Source: an uncultured Clostridia bacterium
GTDB taxonomy: Bacteria; Bacillota; Clostridia; UMGS1883
DNA length: 7,037 nt
Assembly (NCBI GenBank): GCA_947630525.1
Contig: CANRHW010000081.1
Location: 1-7,037 of the forward strand
Direction: 5' to 3'
Below are positions 1 to 5,904 of the stretch, one piece after another; within the stretch, counting starts at the first letter, position 1; each line of letters begins with the position of its first letter. The position numbers and the translations under genes were made by a program. Under the pieces are notes generated by a model that saw only the letters and a program-made list of their open reading frames with translations, ran no database searches and was not told the DNA's origin.

Positions 1-394
1 TATGGCCCAGGCTGACGAGTTTATCTGCAAGAACCCCGACGGTTACAACGCCATGCTGGGCCAGATGGGCGTCAATTACTCCGGCGGACAGAAGCAGCGG
101 CTCTCCATAGCCCGCGCTCTTATCAAAAAGCCAAAGATACTCATTCTTGACGACAGTACCAGCGCGGTGGACACCGCCACCGAAGCAAAAATACGCGACT
201 GCTTCAATCACCAGCTTAAAGACACGACCGTAATTATAATTGCTCAGCGCATTTCCAGCGCGAGAAATGCCGACAAAATTCTTGTCATGGAAAACGGAGA
301 GATAGTTGATGTTGGCAACCACGATACGCTGATGCAGACAAGCTCCGTATACCAGGAAATTTATTATTCTCAGCTTGAAAAGGAGGAGGCGTAA
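1..394 (+). CDS. Heterodimeric ABC exporter, first subunit (3' end only; degenerate ATPase half)
   Basis: This is the C-terminal part of the nucleotide-binding domain of an ABC exporter half-transporter; the membrane domain and Walker A lie beyond the left edge. The first Met in view (base 2) sits inside the conserved stretch before the signature, so it is not the start. Counting from that Met, the ABC signature YSGGQ is at residues 26-30, Walker B ILILDD at 46-51, the D-loop SAVD at 54-57, and the switch position at Q82. The catalytic Glu after Walker B is Asp, and the switch His is Gln (IIIAQR). Both changes are known from the degenerate subunit of heterodimeric type IV exporters such as TM287/288. 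It ends 2 nt before the next transporter gene, whose ribosome binding site lies inside this gene's last codons, so the two are very probably cotranscribed and translationally coupled. Family and pairing are secure; the exported substrate (drug, lipid or peptide) cannot be read from this fragment. Confidence 0.95.
   Translation, partial: MAQADEFICKNPDGYNAMLGQMGVNYSGGQKQRLSIARALIKKPKILILDDSTSAVDTATEAKIRDCFNHQLKDTTVIIIAQRISSARNADKILVMENGEIVDVGNHDTLMQTSSVYQEIYYSQLEKEEA
381..389 (+). promoter_or_regulatory. Ribosome binding site of the second ABC subunit
   Basis: AGGAGGAGG lies inside the last codons of the upstream subunit, 7 nt before the ATG at 397. It decides the start: the other in-frame Met (codon 20, base 454) has only a weak purine run in front of it. 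The Gly/Pro/Arg-rich N-terminus is therefore probably translated. Confidence 0.85.
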
Positions 395-396
395 TT

Positions 397-2265
397 ATGG
401 GACCGAGAGGACCGAGACCCGGCGGCGGACCCGGCAGAGGACCGGGACCCGCTATGAACACCGAAAAGGCAAAAAATTCCAAGGGCACTATAATGCGCCT
501 TCTTAAGTATCTTGCAAAATTCAAGGCCAGCCTTACGCTTGTTATTTTCCTTGTGTGCCTGAGCACCGCCGCAAACCTGGGAGGCACTTATTGCCTCAGA
601 CCTGTTATCAATTCAATCAGCCTTATCAATACGGTTGATGAAGCGACGGGCGCGGTAATTACCCTTGCGGATGTGAGCGGCGATATAACCGTTGGGCTCA
701 TAGTACTGCTTTCCCTGTATTTTATTGGCGCGTTGGCCAATTGGGGTCAGAGTTACGTGCTTGCGGCCATATCCCAGAATACCGTTAAAGAAATACGTAT
801 GGATATGTTCGCAAAAATGGAAAAACTGCCCCTCAAATTTTTCGATACCAACACTCACGGTGAACTTATGAGCCGCGCTACAAACGATGTTGAAACCATA
901 AGCCAGACATTAAGCATGAGTGTGGCGCAGATCTTTTCGAGCATTATTACCCTCGTGGGTACTTTAATAATGATGCTTGTACTGAGTATACCGCTTACTG
1001 TGGTGACTTTGGTTATCGTGCCTGTAATGCTGTTCCTGACGCGGACAATCGCCAAGTATACCCGCCGCTATTACGGACGGCAGCAGGCGGCCTTGGGTGA
1101 GATGAACGGTCACATTGAGGAGATAGTCAGCGGCGAATACGCGGTCAAGGTTTTCTGCCGCGAAAAGGAAGCGGAAGAAAAATTCGACGTGCTCAGCGAG
1201 AGCTACTATAAAAACGCCGTTCGCGCACAGGTTGTATCCGGCGTAGTCGCGCCCCTGATGGGTATGTTCAACAATCTGAATTACGCCGTCACTGCTTTTA
1301 TGGGCGGACTCTTTGCGGTGGTGAGGTTGTTTGGCGTTTTTGCGACAATGGACATAGGCTCGGTCGCGACTTTCCTAAATTGCAGCAATATGTTCTCCCG
1401 CCCGGTGAACGAGCTTGCGAATATGTTTTCCCAGTTCCAGTCGGCGCTGGCCGGCGCGGAGCGCGTGTTTGCGATTATGGACGAACCCAACGAATATATT
1501 GGCGATGCTGAAAAGCCCGAACTCGGCCCCGTAAAAGGCGAGGTTGTCATGGACCATGTGAATTTTGGCTACAACGACAGCCGCCTCATACTTAAAGATA
1601 TCTGCATCCATGCCAATCCGGGCGAGACCATAGCCCTTGTAGGCCCAACCGGCGCGGGTAAAACCACTATAGTGAACCTGCTTACCAGGTTCTATGACGT
1701 CAACAGCGGCAAAATAACCGTCGACGGCGTCGATATCTCGTCGGTACAAAAGGATTCTCTGCGCAAGCGCATCGCCATTGTACTGCAAGACACCCATATG
1801 TTCAGCGAGACCGTGCGCGAGAATATTCGCTACGGCAAGCTGGACGCTGGCGACGACGATGTTGAAAACGCCGCATATCTTGCCAACGCCCATGAGTTTA
1901 TCGAGCGTCTGCACGACGGCTACGACACTATGCTCAACGACGACGCATCTAATATCAGCCAGGGACAGCGGCAGCTTTTGTCCATAGCCCGCGCCATGAT
2001 AGCCGACCCGGACATACTCATTTTGGACGAAGCCACGAGCTCGGTCGATACACGTACCGAATTGAAAATACAGGAGGCAATGAAAAACCTTATGTACGGC
2101 CGCACCAGCTTTGTTATCGCTCACCGGCTTTCCACCATACGCGAGGCCGACAAAATTCTTGTTCTTGTGGACGGCCGAATAGTCGAACAGGGCAACCACA
2201 AGGAACTTATCGCTCTCGATGGAATGTATGCCAAGCTGTATAACGGACAGTTTGAAAATTCCTAA
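397..2265 (+). CDS. Heterodimeric ABC exporter, second subunit (622 aa, catalytically competent half)
   Basis: This is a full-length ABC half-transporter with a membrane domain fused to an ATPase, predicted to sit in the cytoplasmic membrane and pump a substrate outward together with the upstream subunit. Residues 1-20 are a Gly/Pro/Arg-rich, probably disordered tail. Hydrophobic segments near 42-62, 98-125, 175-195, 198-217, 285-306 and 318-335 fit the six helices of a type IV exporter. In the ATPase domain I see an A-loop Tyr at 392, Walker A GPTGAGKT at 416-423, Q-loop Q464, signature ISQGQ at 520-524, Walker B ILILDE at 540-545 and switch His H576. The catalytic Glu and His are intact, but the signature departs from LSGGQ. 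This is the mirror image of the first subunit, so one ATP site should hydrolyse well and the other poorly. Similarity to multidrug exporters (LmrCD/BmrCD type) is a family-level statement; the substrate is unknown. A strong hairpin follows the stop codon. Confidence 0.96.
   Translation: MGPRGPRPGGGPGRGPGPAMNTEKAKNSKGTIMRLLKYLAKFKASLTLVIFLVCLSTAANLGGTYCLRPVINSISLINTVDEATGAVITLADVSGDITVGLIVLLSLYFIGALANWGQSYVLAAISQNTVKEIRMDMFAKMEKLPLKFFDTNTHGELMSRATNDVETISQTLSMSVAQIFSSIITLVGTLIMMLVLSIPLTVVTLVIVPVMLFLTRTIAKYTRRYYGRQQAALGEMNGHIEEIVSGEYAVKVFCREKEAEEKFDVLSESYYKNAVRAQVVSGVVAPLMGMFNNLNYAVTAFMGGLFAVVRLFGVFATMDIGSVATFLNCSNMFSRPVNELANMFSQFQSALAGAERVFAIMDEPNEYIGDAEKPELGPVKGEVVMDHVNFGYNDSRLILKDICIHANPGETIALVGPTGAGKTTIVNLLTRFYDVNSGKITVDGVDISSVQKDSLRKRIAIVLQDTHMFSETVRENIRYGKLDAGDDDVENAAYLANAHEFIERLHDGYDTMLNDDASNISQGQRQLLSIARAMIADPDILILDEATSSVDTRTELKIQEAMKNLMYGRTSFVIAHRLSTIREADKILVLVDGRIVEQGNHKELIALDGMYAKLYNGQFENS
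400..417 (+). repeat. 9-bp tandem repeat in the start of the second ABC gene
   Basis: Two exact adjacent copies of GGACCGAGA follow the start codon and encode Gly-Pro-Arg twice. More GGACC/GGACCC-like units follow up to about base 450. The unit is three codons long, so gain or loss of a copy would keep the frame and change only the length of the tail. Confidence 0.8.
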
Positions 2266-2278
2266 TATTTAAATTGAA

Positions 2279-2322
2279 TGAAAAGTCATGGCCACCGGTT
2301 TATCGGTGGCCATGACTTTTCA
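2279..2322. terminator. Bidirectional intrinsic terminator between convergent genes
   Basis: A perfect 19-bp inverted repeat (2279-2297 with 2304-2322) encloses the 6-nt loop GTTTAT. The stem core is GTCATGGCCACCG and its complement. The outer ends of the arms are A4 and T4 followed by A/T-rich sequence on both sides, so either strand gives a GC-rich stem ending in a short U-run. It lies 13 nt after the ABC transporter stop and 12 nt from the ackA stop, and these genes converge, which is where a shared terminator is expected. The U-runs are short and partly paired within the stem, so termination strength is uncertain. Confidence 0.85.
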
Positions 2323-2334
2323 ATTAGAATGGAA

Positions 2335-3531
2335 TTATTTGCTTGTCAGTCTCTGAGTGTCAAGAGCTATCATCATTTCTTCGTCAGTAGGAATAACAAG
2401 GGTACGTACCTTGGCGTCGGGGGCGGAAATATCCCTGTCGCCGCCCCGCTGCTGGTTAAGCTCGGGGTCTATCGCAACGCCCATGTATCCAAGCGTTGAG
2501 GTCACGGCCGCACGGCAGGGAGCGTTGTTTTCACCTACGCCAGCGGTAAATACGATTGCGTCCACACCGCCCATAACGGCCGCGTAGCTGCCGACAAACT
2601 TCTTAACGGTATAGAAGAACATATCAAGGGCGGTCTTGGCGCGCTCGTTGCCCTCATCGGCTGCGGCGAGCAAATCCCGGAAGTCGCTGGAAATGCCGCT
2701 TATACCCAGAACGCCGCTCTGCTTGTTCATAACGTTGTCCATGGCCTTGGGGTCAAGGCCCTCTTTCTCCATCATAAATGTGACGATGGCCGGATCGATG
2801 TCGCCGCAGCGGGTGCCCATTATTACGCCGGCAAGGGGCGTAAGTCCCATAGACGTGTCAACGACCTTGCCGTGGTCGATAGCGGCCACGCTTGAACCGT
2901 TGCCCAGGTGGCAGGTTATTATTCTAAGCTCGGAAAGGGGCTTGCCAAGCATTTCGGCGGCCCGCTGAGATACATACTTGTGACTGGTTCCATGGAAGCC
3001 GTAGCGGCGTACCTTGTATGTTTGGTAGTATTCATAAGGGAGACCGTAAAGGTAGGCCTGCGCGGGCATAGTCTGATGAAACGCCGTGTCGAATACGGCC
3101 ACCTGGGGTACGCCCGGCATAACCTTTTCGCAGGCCTCGATGCCGATGAGGTTGGCGGGATTGTGCAGGGGCGCCAGGTCGATGCACTCACGGATGCCCG
3201 CCTTAACCTTTTCGTCAATTACTACGCTTTCGCTGAAGCTTTCGCCGCCGTGTACAACGCGGTGCCCCACGGCGCCAATCTCGTCCATCGAGGCAATAAC
3301 GCCATGCTCCGGGCTCACAAGAGCGTCGATAACAAGGGTTATAGCGTCGGCATGGGTTGGCATAGCGCTGTCAATAACTACGGTGTCTTTACCGGCGGGT
3401 GTGTGTTTAAGGCGGCTGCCGTCAATACCAATCCTTTCGCAAAGGCCCTTGGCCATTACGAGCTTTTGCTCCATGTCAATGAGCTGATATTTGAGCGAGG
3501 AGCTGCCAGCGTTTATAACAAGAATTTTCAT
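2335..3531 (-). CDS. ackA: Acetate kinase (398 aa)
   Basis: Acetate kinase interconverts acetyl phosphate plus ADP and acetate plus ATP, the ATP-yielding last step of acetate fermentation in the cytoplasm. The protein has the usual length of about 400 aa and the ASKHA-fold motifs: NAGSSSLK at residues 7-14, GHRVVHGG at 89-96, FDTAFHQ at 147-153, GFHGTSH at 178-184, HLGNGSS at 208-214, GTRCGDIDP at 239-247 and GVGENN at 331-336. Residues known to be catalytic or substrate-binding in Methanosarcina thermophila AckA are all present at matching numbers: N7, S10, S12, K14, R91, D148, H180, R241 and E384. The ATG at 3531 is supported by AGGAGG at 3540-3545 with 8 nt spacing and by the canonical [10 protein letters not shown] opening. 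It lies 53 nt downstream of pta on the same strand with no terminator between them, so it is the second gene of a pta-ackA operon. Nothing in the sequence suggests loss of function. Confidence 0.99.
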   Translation of the reverse strand: MKILVINAGSSSLKYQLIDMEQKLVMAKGLCERIGIDGSRLKHTPAGKDTVVIDSAMPTHADAITLVIDALVSPEHGVIASMDEIGAVGHRVVHGGESFSESVVIDEKVKAGIRECIDLAPLHNPANLIGIEACEKVMPGVPQVAVFDTAFHQTMPAQAYLYGLPYEYYQTYKVRRYGFHGTSHKYVSQRAAEMLGKPLSELRIITCHLGNGSSVAAIDHGKVVDTSMGLTPLAGVIMGTRCGDIDPAIVTFMMEKEGLDPKAMDNVMNKQSGVLGISGISSDFRDLLAAADEGNERAKTALDMFFYTVKKFVGSYAAVMGGVDAIVFTAGVGENNAPCRAAVTSTLGYMGVAIDPELNQQRGGDRDISAPDAKVRTLVIPTDEEMMIALDTQRLTSK

Positions 3532-3539
3532 TATAATAT

Positions 3540-3560
3540 CCTCCTATTAGTGTTCCTCCT
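3540..3560 (-). promoter_or_regulatory. Doubled Shine-Dalgarno sequence ahead of ackA
   Basis: On the minus strand two exact AGGAGG motifs occur in the pta-ackA gap. One at 3540-3545 has the normal 8-nt spacing to the ackA ATG. The other at 3555-3560 is 23 nt from the ATG, too far to serve that start directly. The upstream copy may act as a ribosome standby site or may be chance; no convincing small gene uses it. Confidence 0.6.
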
Positions 3561-3584
3561 GAAGCATGGGAAATACGGCTTGAT

Positions 3585-4592
3585 TTAATTATTGGCCTGA
3601 GCCTGTGCCTGTACGCAGGTGATGGCAATTACGCCAACTATGTCCTCAGCCTTGCAGCCGCGGGAGAGGTCGTTTACAGGCTTGGCGATGCCCTGGGTTA
3701 CGGGGCCGTAGGCCTCGGCCTTGGCAAGGCGCTCAACAAGCTTATAGACGATGTTGCCCACGTTTATATCGGGGAAGATAAGCACGTTCGCCTTACCGGC
3801 GACGGGGCTGCCGGGAGCTTTGGACGCGCCCACGCTGGGAACGATGGCGGCGTCGGCCTGAAGCTCGCCGTCGATGTTAAGTTCGGGGGCCTTTTCCTTA
3901 GCAAGACTTGTGGCCAGCTTAACCTTATCGACCATCTCACTCTTGGCGCTGCCATAGGTGGAATAGCTGGTCATTGCCACGCAGGGCTCCTTGCCAATAA
4001 GGGTCTTAAAGCTCTTGGCGGAGGAAATGGCAATCTCGCTGAGCTGGTCGGCGTCGGGATTTTCGTTCAGTCCGCAGTCGGAGAACAGGAACACGCCGTC
4101 GGCGCCGTACTCGCAGTTCGGCACGCACTCAATAAAGAAGCTGGAAACCAGCTTTGTGCCGGGGGCCGTTTTGATTATCTGCAAAGCGGAGCGAAGTACG
4201 TCGGCGGAAGAATGACAGGCGCCGGCTACCATTCCGTCGGCATAATCGAGCTTCACCATCATGCAGCCGAAATAAAGAGTATTCTTCATTGTTTCAGTCG
4301 CTTTTTCGGGCGTCATGCCCTTGGCCTTACGCATCTCATAAAATCTATCCGCAAAATCGTTAAATCTTTCGTCTTTTTCCGGATTGATGAGCGTTGCCTC
4401 AGAAATATTTAAATTTTCTTCATTTGCCATCTTGCAAATTTCATCAATATCGCCTAAAATAATAATGTGGGCGATGCCCTGTTCGAGAGCGGACGCCGCC
4501 GCGCGTATAGTGCGGATGTCGTTGCCCTCGGCAAGGACGATGGTTTTCTTGTCAGATTTGGCACGTGCTATGACGTTTTCAAGGAAATTCAT
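3585..4592 (-). CDS. pta: Phosphate acetyltransferase (335 aa)
   Basis: Phosphotransacetylase converts acetyl-CoA and phosphate to acetyl phosphate and CoA, feeding acetate kinase. The length of 335 aa fits the short class I Pta, which lacks the N-terminal regulatory DRTGG domain of enterobacterial enzymes. Family motifs in order are VLAEGND at 19-25, DGMVAGACHSSADVLR at 119-134, FSDCGLNENPDADQL at 170-184, SYSTYGSAKSEMV at 209-221, DGELQADAAIVPSV at 241-254, GKANVLIFPDINVGN at 266-280 and GPVTQGIAKPVNDLSRG at 296-312. The frame stays open upstream to 4757, but I chose the ATG at 4592: it has GGAGG at 4603-4607 with 10 nt spacing, it gives the canonical Pta N-terminus, and the predicted promoter lies between it and 4660. 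It is the first gene of the pta-ackA operon and diverges from tmcAL. Function is not in doubt. Confidence 0.98.
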   Translation of the reverse strand: MNFLENVIARAKSDKKTIVLAEGNDIRTIRAAASALEQGIAHIIILGDIDEICKMANEENLNISEATLINPEKDERFNDFADRFYEMRKAKGMTPEKATETMKNTLYFGCMMVKLDYADGMVAGACHSSADVLRSALQIIKTAPGTKLVSSFFIECVPNCEYGADGVFLFSDCGLNENPDADQLSEIAISSAKSFKTLIGKEPCVAMTSYSTYGSAKSEMVDKVKLATSLAKEKAPELNIDGELQADAAIVPSVGASKAPGSPVAGKANVLIFPDINVGNIVYKLVERLAKAEAYGPVTQGIAKPVNDLSRGCKAEDIVGVIAITCVQAQAQANN

Positions 4593-4602
4593 TATAAATA
4601 CG

Positions 4603-4607
4603 CCTCC
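4603..4607 (-). promoter_or_regulatory. Ribosome binding site deciding the pta start
   Basis: GGAGG on the minus strand lies 10 nt before the ATG at 4592. It supports this start over the open reading frame that continues a further 55 codons upstream through the promoter. Confidence 0.8.
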
Positions 4608-4619
4608 AATAATATATTT

Positions 4620-4642
4620 TGGTATGTTTACATTATATACCA
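4620..4642. repeat. Short inverted repeat over the pta -10 box (possible operator)
   Basis: TGGTAT (4620-4625) and ATACCA (4637-4642) form 6-bp half-sites with 11 bp between them, centred on 4631. They span the pta -10 box and the predicted start site, and also cover the candidate tmcAL -35 box. The position fits a dimeric repressor site, but the half-sites are short, A/T-rich and could be chance. I do not recognise the motif as that of a known regulator. Confidence 0.3.
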
Positions 4643-4655
4643 GTTCTTTTAAGAT
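4627..4655 (+). promoter_or_regulatory. Candidate promoter of tmcAL, overlapping the pta promoter
   Basis: TTTACA (4627-4632), 17 nt, then TAAGAT (4650-4655) on the plus strand resembles a moderate sigma-A promoter. Transcription would start near 4662, leaving a leader of about 39 nt that is rich in U and contains GGGAG before the start codon. It lies on the same DNA as the divergent pta promoter. Confidence 0.5.
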
Positions 4656-4660
4656 TTCAA
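4632..4660 (-). promoter_or_regulatory. Sigma-A promoter of pta-ackA
   Basis: On the minus strand a -35 box TTGAAA (4655-4660) is followed by exactly 17 nt and a perfect -10 box TATAAT (4632-4637). The predicted start is near 4625, giving a leader of about 33 nt that contains the pta ribosome binding site. Upstream of the -35 box are A-tracts A5 (4666-4670) and A7 (4674-4680), placed at about -41 to -55, where an UP element would contact the RNA polymerase alpha subunit. All of this predicts a strong promoter, in keeping with a central fermentation operon. Confidence 0.8.
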
Positions 4661-4700
4661 TACCCTTTTTAGATTTTTTTGACATGGGAGTGAATGTTTT

Positions 4701-5840
4701 ATGACAATACGAGCCACAATTGCAGAGTTCAATCCTTTCCACAACGGGCACAAGCACCTTGTCGATTTAATGCGGGAGGACGACGGCGCAACGGTCGCCA
4801 TAATGAGCGGCAACTATGTGCAGAGGGGCGGTTGCTCGGTCTACGACAAGTTTACCCGCGCCAGGGTGGCCGTTCAGTGCGGCGTGGACCTGGTTCTGGA
4901 GCTGCCGCTGATCTATTCGCTGTCCTCCGCGGAGTATTTTGCGCGGGGAGCGGTGGACACGCTGACGGCCTTTGGCGTGATAGACGAGCTTTGGTTTGGC
5001 TCAGAGGCGGAAAAGCTGGACGGTCTAAATGTGATTGCCGATTTGCTTTTGGATGAGCCTCCGGAATTTAAAGCCGCGCTCGGCGAAAATCTCCGTCAGG
5101 GCAAGGGCTTCGCTGCGGCGCGTAAGGCCGCCGCGGAGGCGGTGATAGGGGAGACCGCCAACCTCATGGACGAGCCTAACAACATACTTGGTATTGAGTA
5201 TCTCAAAGCTTTAAAGCGCTCAAATAGCCCAATTGTCCCCGTGACGGTGCCGCGGGCCCAGGTTGGGCACGACAGCGACGAACCCGGAGAGAGTATTGCC
5301 AGCGCAAAATCCCTGCGCGAGAGCATGAAGACCGGTGAAAATATTGACAGCTATGTACCGTACCCGACGATTTTTGAGCCGGTATTCAGCAAACGCTTTG
5401 ACCAGCTGATATCATACCGGCTTAAAATTGCCGATATAGACGAGCTTATGTGCCTGCCTGACTGCAATGAGGAGATAGCCCAACGGCTTAAACGGGCTTC
5501 CGGGGCCAACACCCTTGAAAGCATAATCGCTTCCGCGCACACGAGGGCCTATGCCGACAGCAGGCTCCGCCGCATACTGTTTAACCTCGTCCTTGGCAAC
5601 CGCAATCGTTCCTACCTTAGTCCCACCTATATCCGTGCGCTGGCTTTCAGCAAGCGTGGAACGGAACTGCTGCGCCTTGCCGACGGCAGGGCGACGCTGC
5701 CGGTCGCTTCCCGTGGCGGCGCATTGAAGGACCATGAGATTTTTCTTCAGGAATGTAAGGGAACGGATGTATATAACCTTGTCATAGGCCGCCTTGGCGG
5801 CGAGGAATTTATGTATGTGCCCACCGCGCCGGATATGTGA
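4701..5840 (+). CDS. tmcAL: tRNA(Met) cytidine acetate ligase (379 aa)
   Basis: TmcAL (YlbM in Bacillus subtilis) activates free acetate with ATP as acetyl-AMP and transfers it to the wobble cytidine C34 of elongator tRNA(Met), making N4-acetylcytidine, which helps discriminate AUG from AUA. The N-terminal nucleotidyltransferase-fold domain shows AEFNPFHNGHKH at residues 8-19, with the HxGH nucleotide-binding motif at 14-17, then GNYVQRGG at 37-44, LELPL at 66-70 and SSAEYFARGAV at 75-85. NNILGIEYLKAL at 160-171 and SAKSLR at 201-206, a variant of the usual SATxIR loop, follow. The C-terminal part carries HTRAYADSRLRRIL at 280-293, typical of the family. Length is slightly below the usual 400 or so. 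The ATG at 4701 is preceded by GGGAG (4686-4690) with 10 nt spacing and gives the canonical N-terminus. The divergent pta-ackA operon makes the acetate this enzyme uses; similar grouping occurs in other Firmicutes. Older annotations call this family a nucleotidyltransferase of unknown function. Confidence 0.95.
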   Translation: MTIRATIAEFNPFHNGHKHLVDLMREDDGATVAIMSGNYVQRGGCSVYDKFTRARVAVQCGVDLVLELPLIYSLSSAEYFARGAVDTLTAFGVIDELWFGSEAEKLDGLNVIADLLLDEPPEFKAALGENLRQGKGFAAARKAAAEAVIGETANLMDEPNNILGIEYLKALKRSNSPIVPVTVPRAQVGHDSDEPGESIASAKSLRESMKTGENIDSYVPYPTIFEPVFSKRFDQLISYRLKIADIDELMCLPDCNEEIAQRLKRASGANTLESIIASAHTRAYADSRLRRILFNLVLGNRNRSYLSPTYIRALAFSKRGTELLRLADGRATLPVASRGGALKDHEIFLQECKGTDVYNLVIGRLGGEEFMYVPTAPDM

Positions 5841-5904
5841 TATATACGTAATTTCCGGCACAATATGCTGCAATTTCAGCAAATGATTTTTTGGAGATGA
5901 AGTT

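Noticed and set aside
1375..2199. A 274-codon open frame on the minus strand inside the second ABC gene.
   Set aside because: It lies antisense to a gene with complete, correctly ordered ATPase motifs, shows no family resemblance I can recognise and is a by-product of codon bias.
2278..2499. A 73-codon plus-strand frame starting at the terminator hairpin.
   Set aside because: Its first part is the terminator inverted repeat and the rest is antisense to the ackA 3' end; there is no ribosome binding site.
3530..3535. TATAAT next to the ackA start codon as an internal -10 box.
   Set aside because: It overlaps the start codon, and the position 17 nt upstream holds GAGGAA, which is not a -35 box.
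3549..3567. A six-codon frame (MLQEEH) in the pta-ackA gap, possibly a leader peptide.
   Set aside because: It has no ribosome binding site ahead of its ATG and no repeated regulatory codons; chance explains it.
2908..3588. A 226-codon open frame on the plus strand antisense to ackA.
   Set aside because: AckA on the other strand has every catalytic residue at the expected position; the opposing frame has no recognisable domain and no convincing ribosome binding site.
4593..4757. A 55-codon N-terminal extension of Pta from an upstream ATG at 4757.
   Set aside because: It would run through the predicted promoter, crosses into the divergent tmcAL gene and precedes the canonical Pta N-terminus. 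The ATG at 4592 has a good ribosome binding site.
5866..5892. A small hairpin TGCTG-CAATTT-CAGCA followed by a T-run between tmcAL and proB, resembling a terminator.
   Set aside because: The stem has only 5 bp and the T6 run starts 5 nt after it and runs into the proB ribosome binding site, so it is too weak to call. At most it could attenuate read-through.
5841..5904. A T-box or other riboswitch ahead of proB, as is known for some Firmicute proline genes.
   Set aside because: The gap is only 64 nt, with no T-box consensus and no antiterminator/terminator pair.
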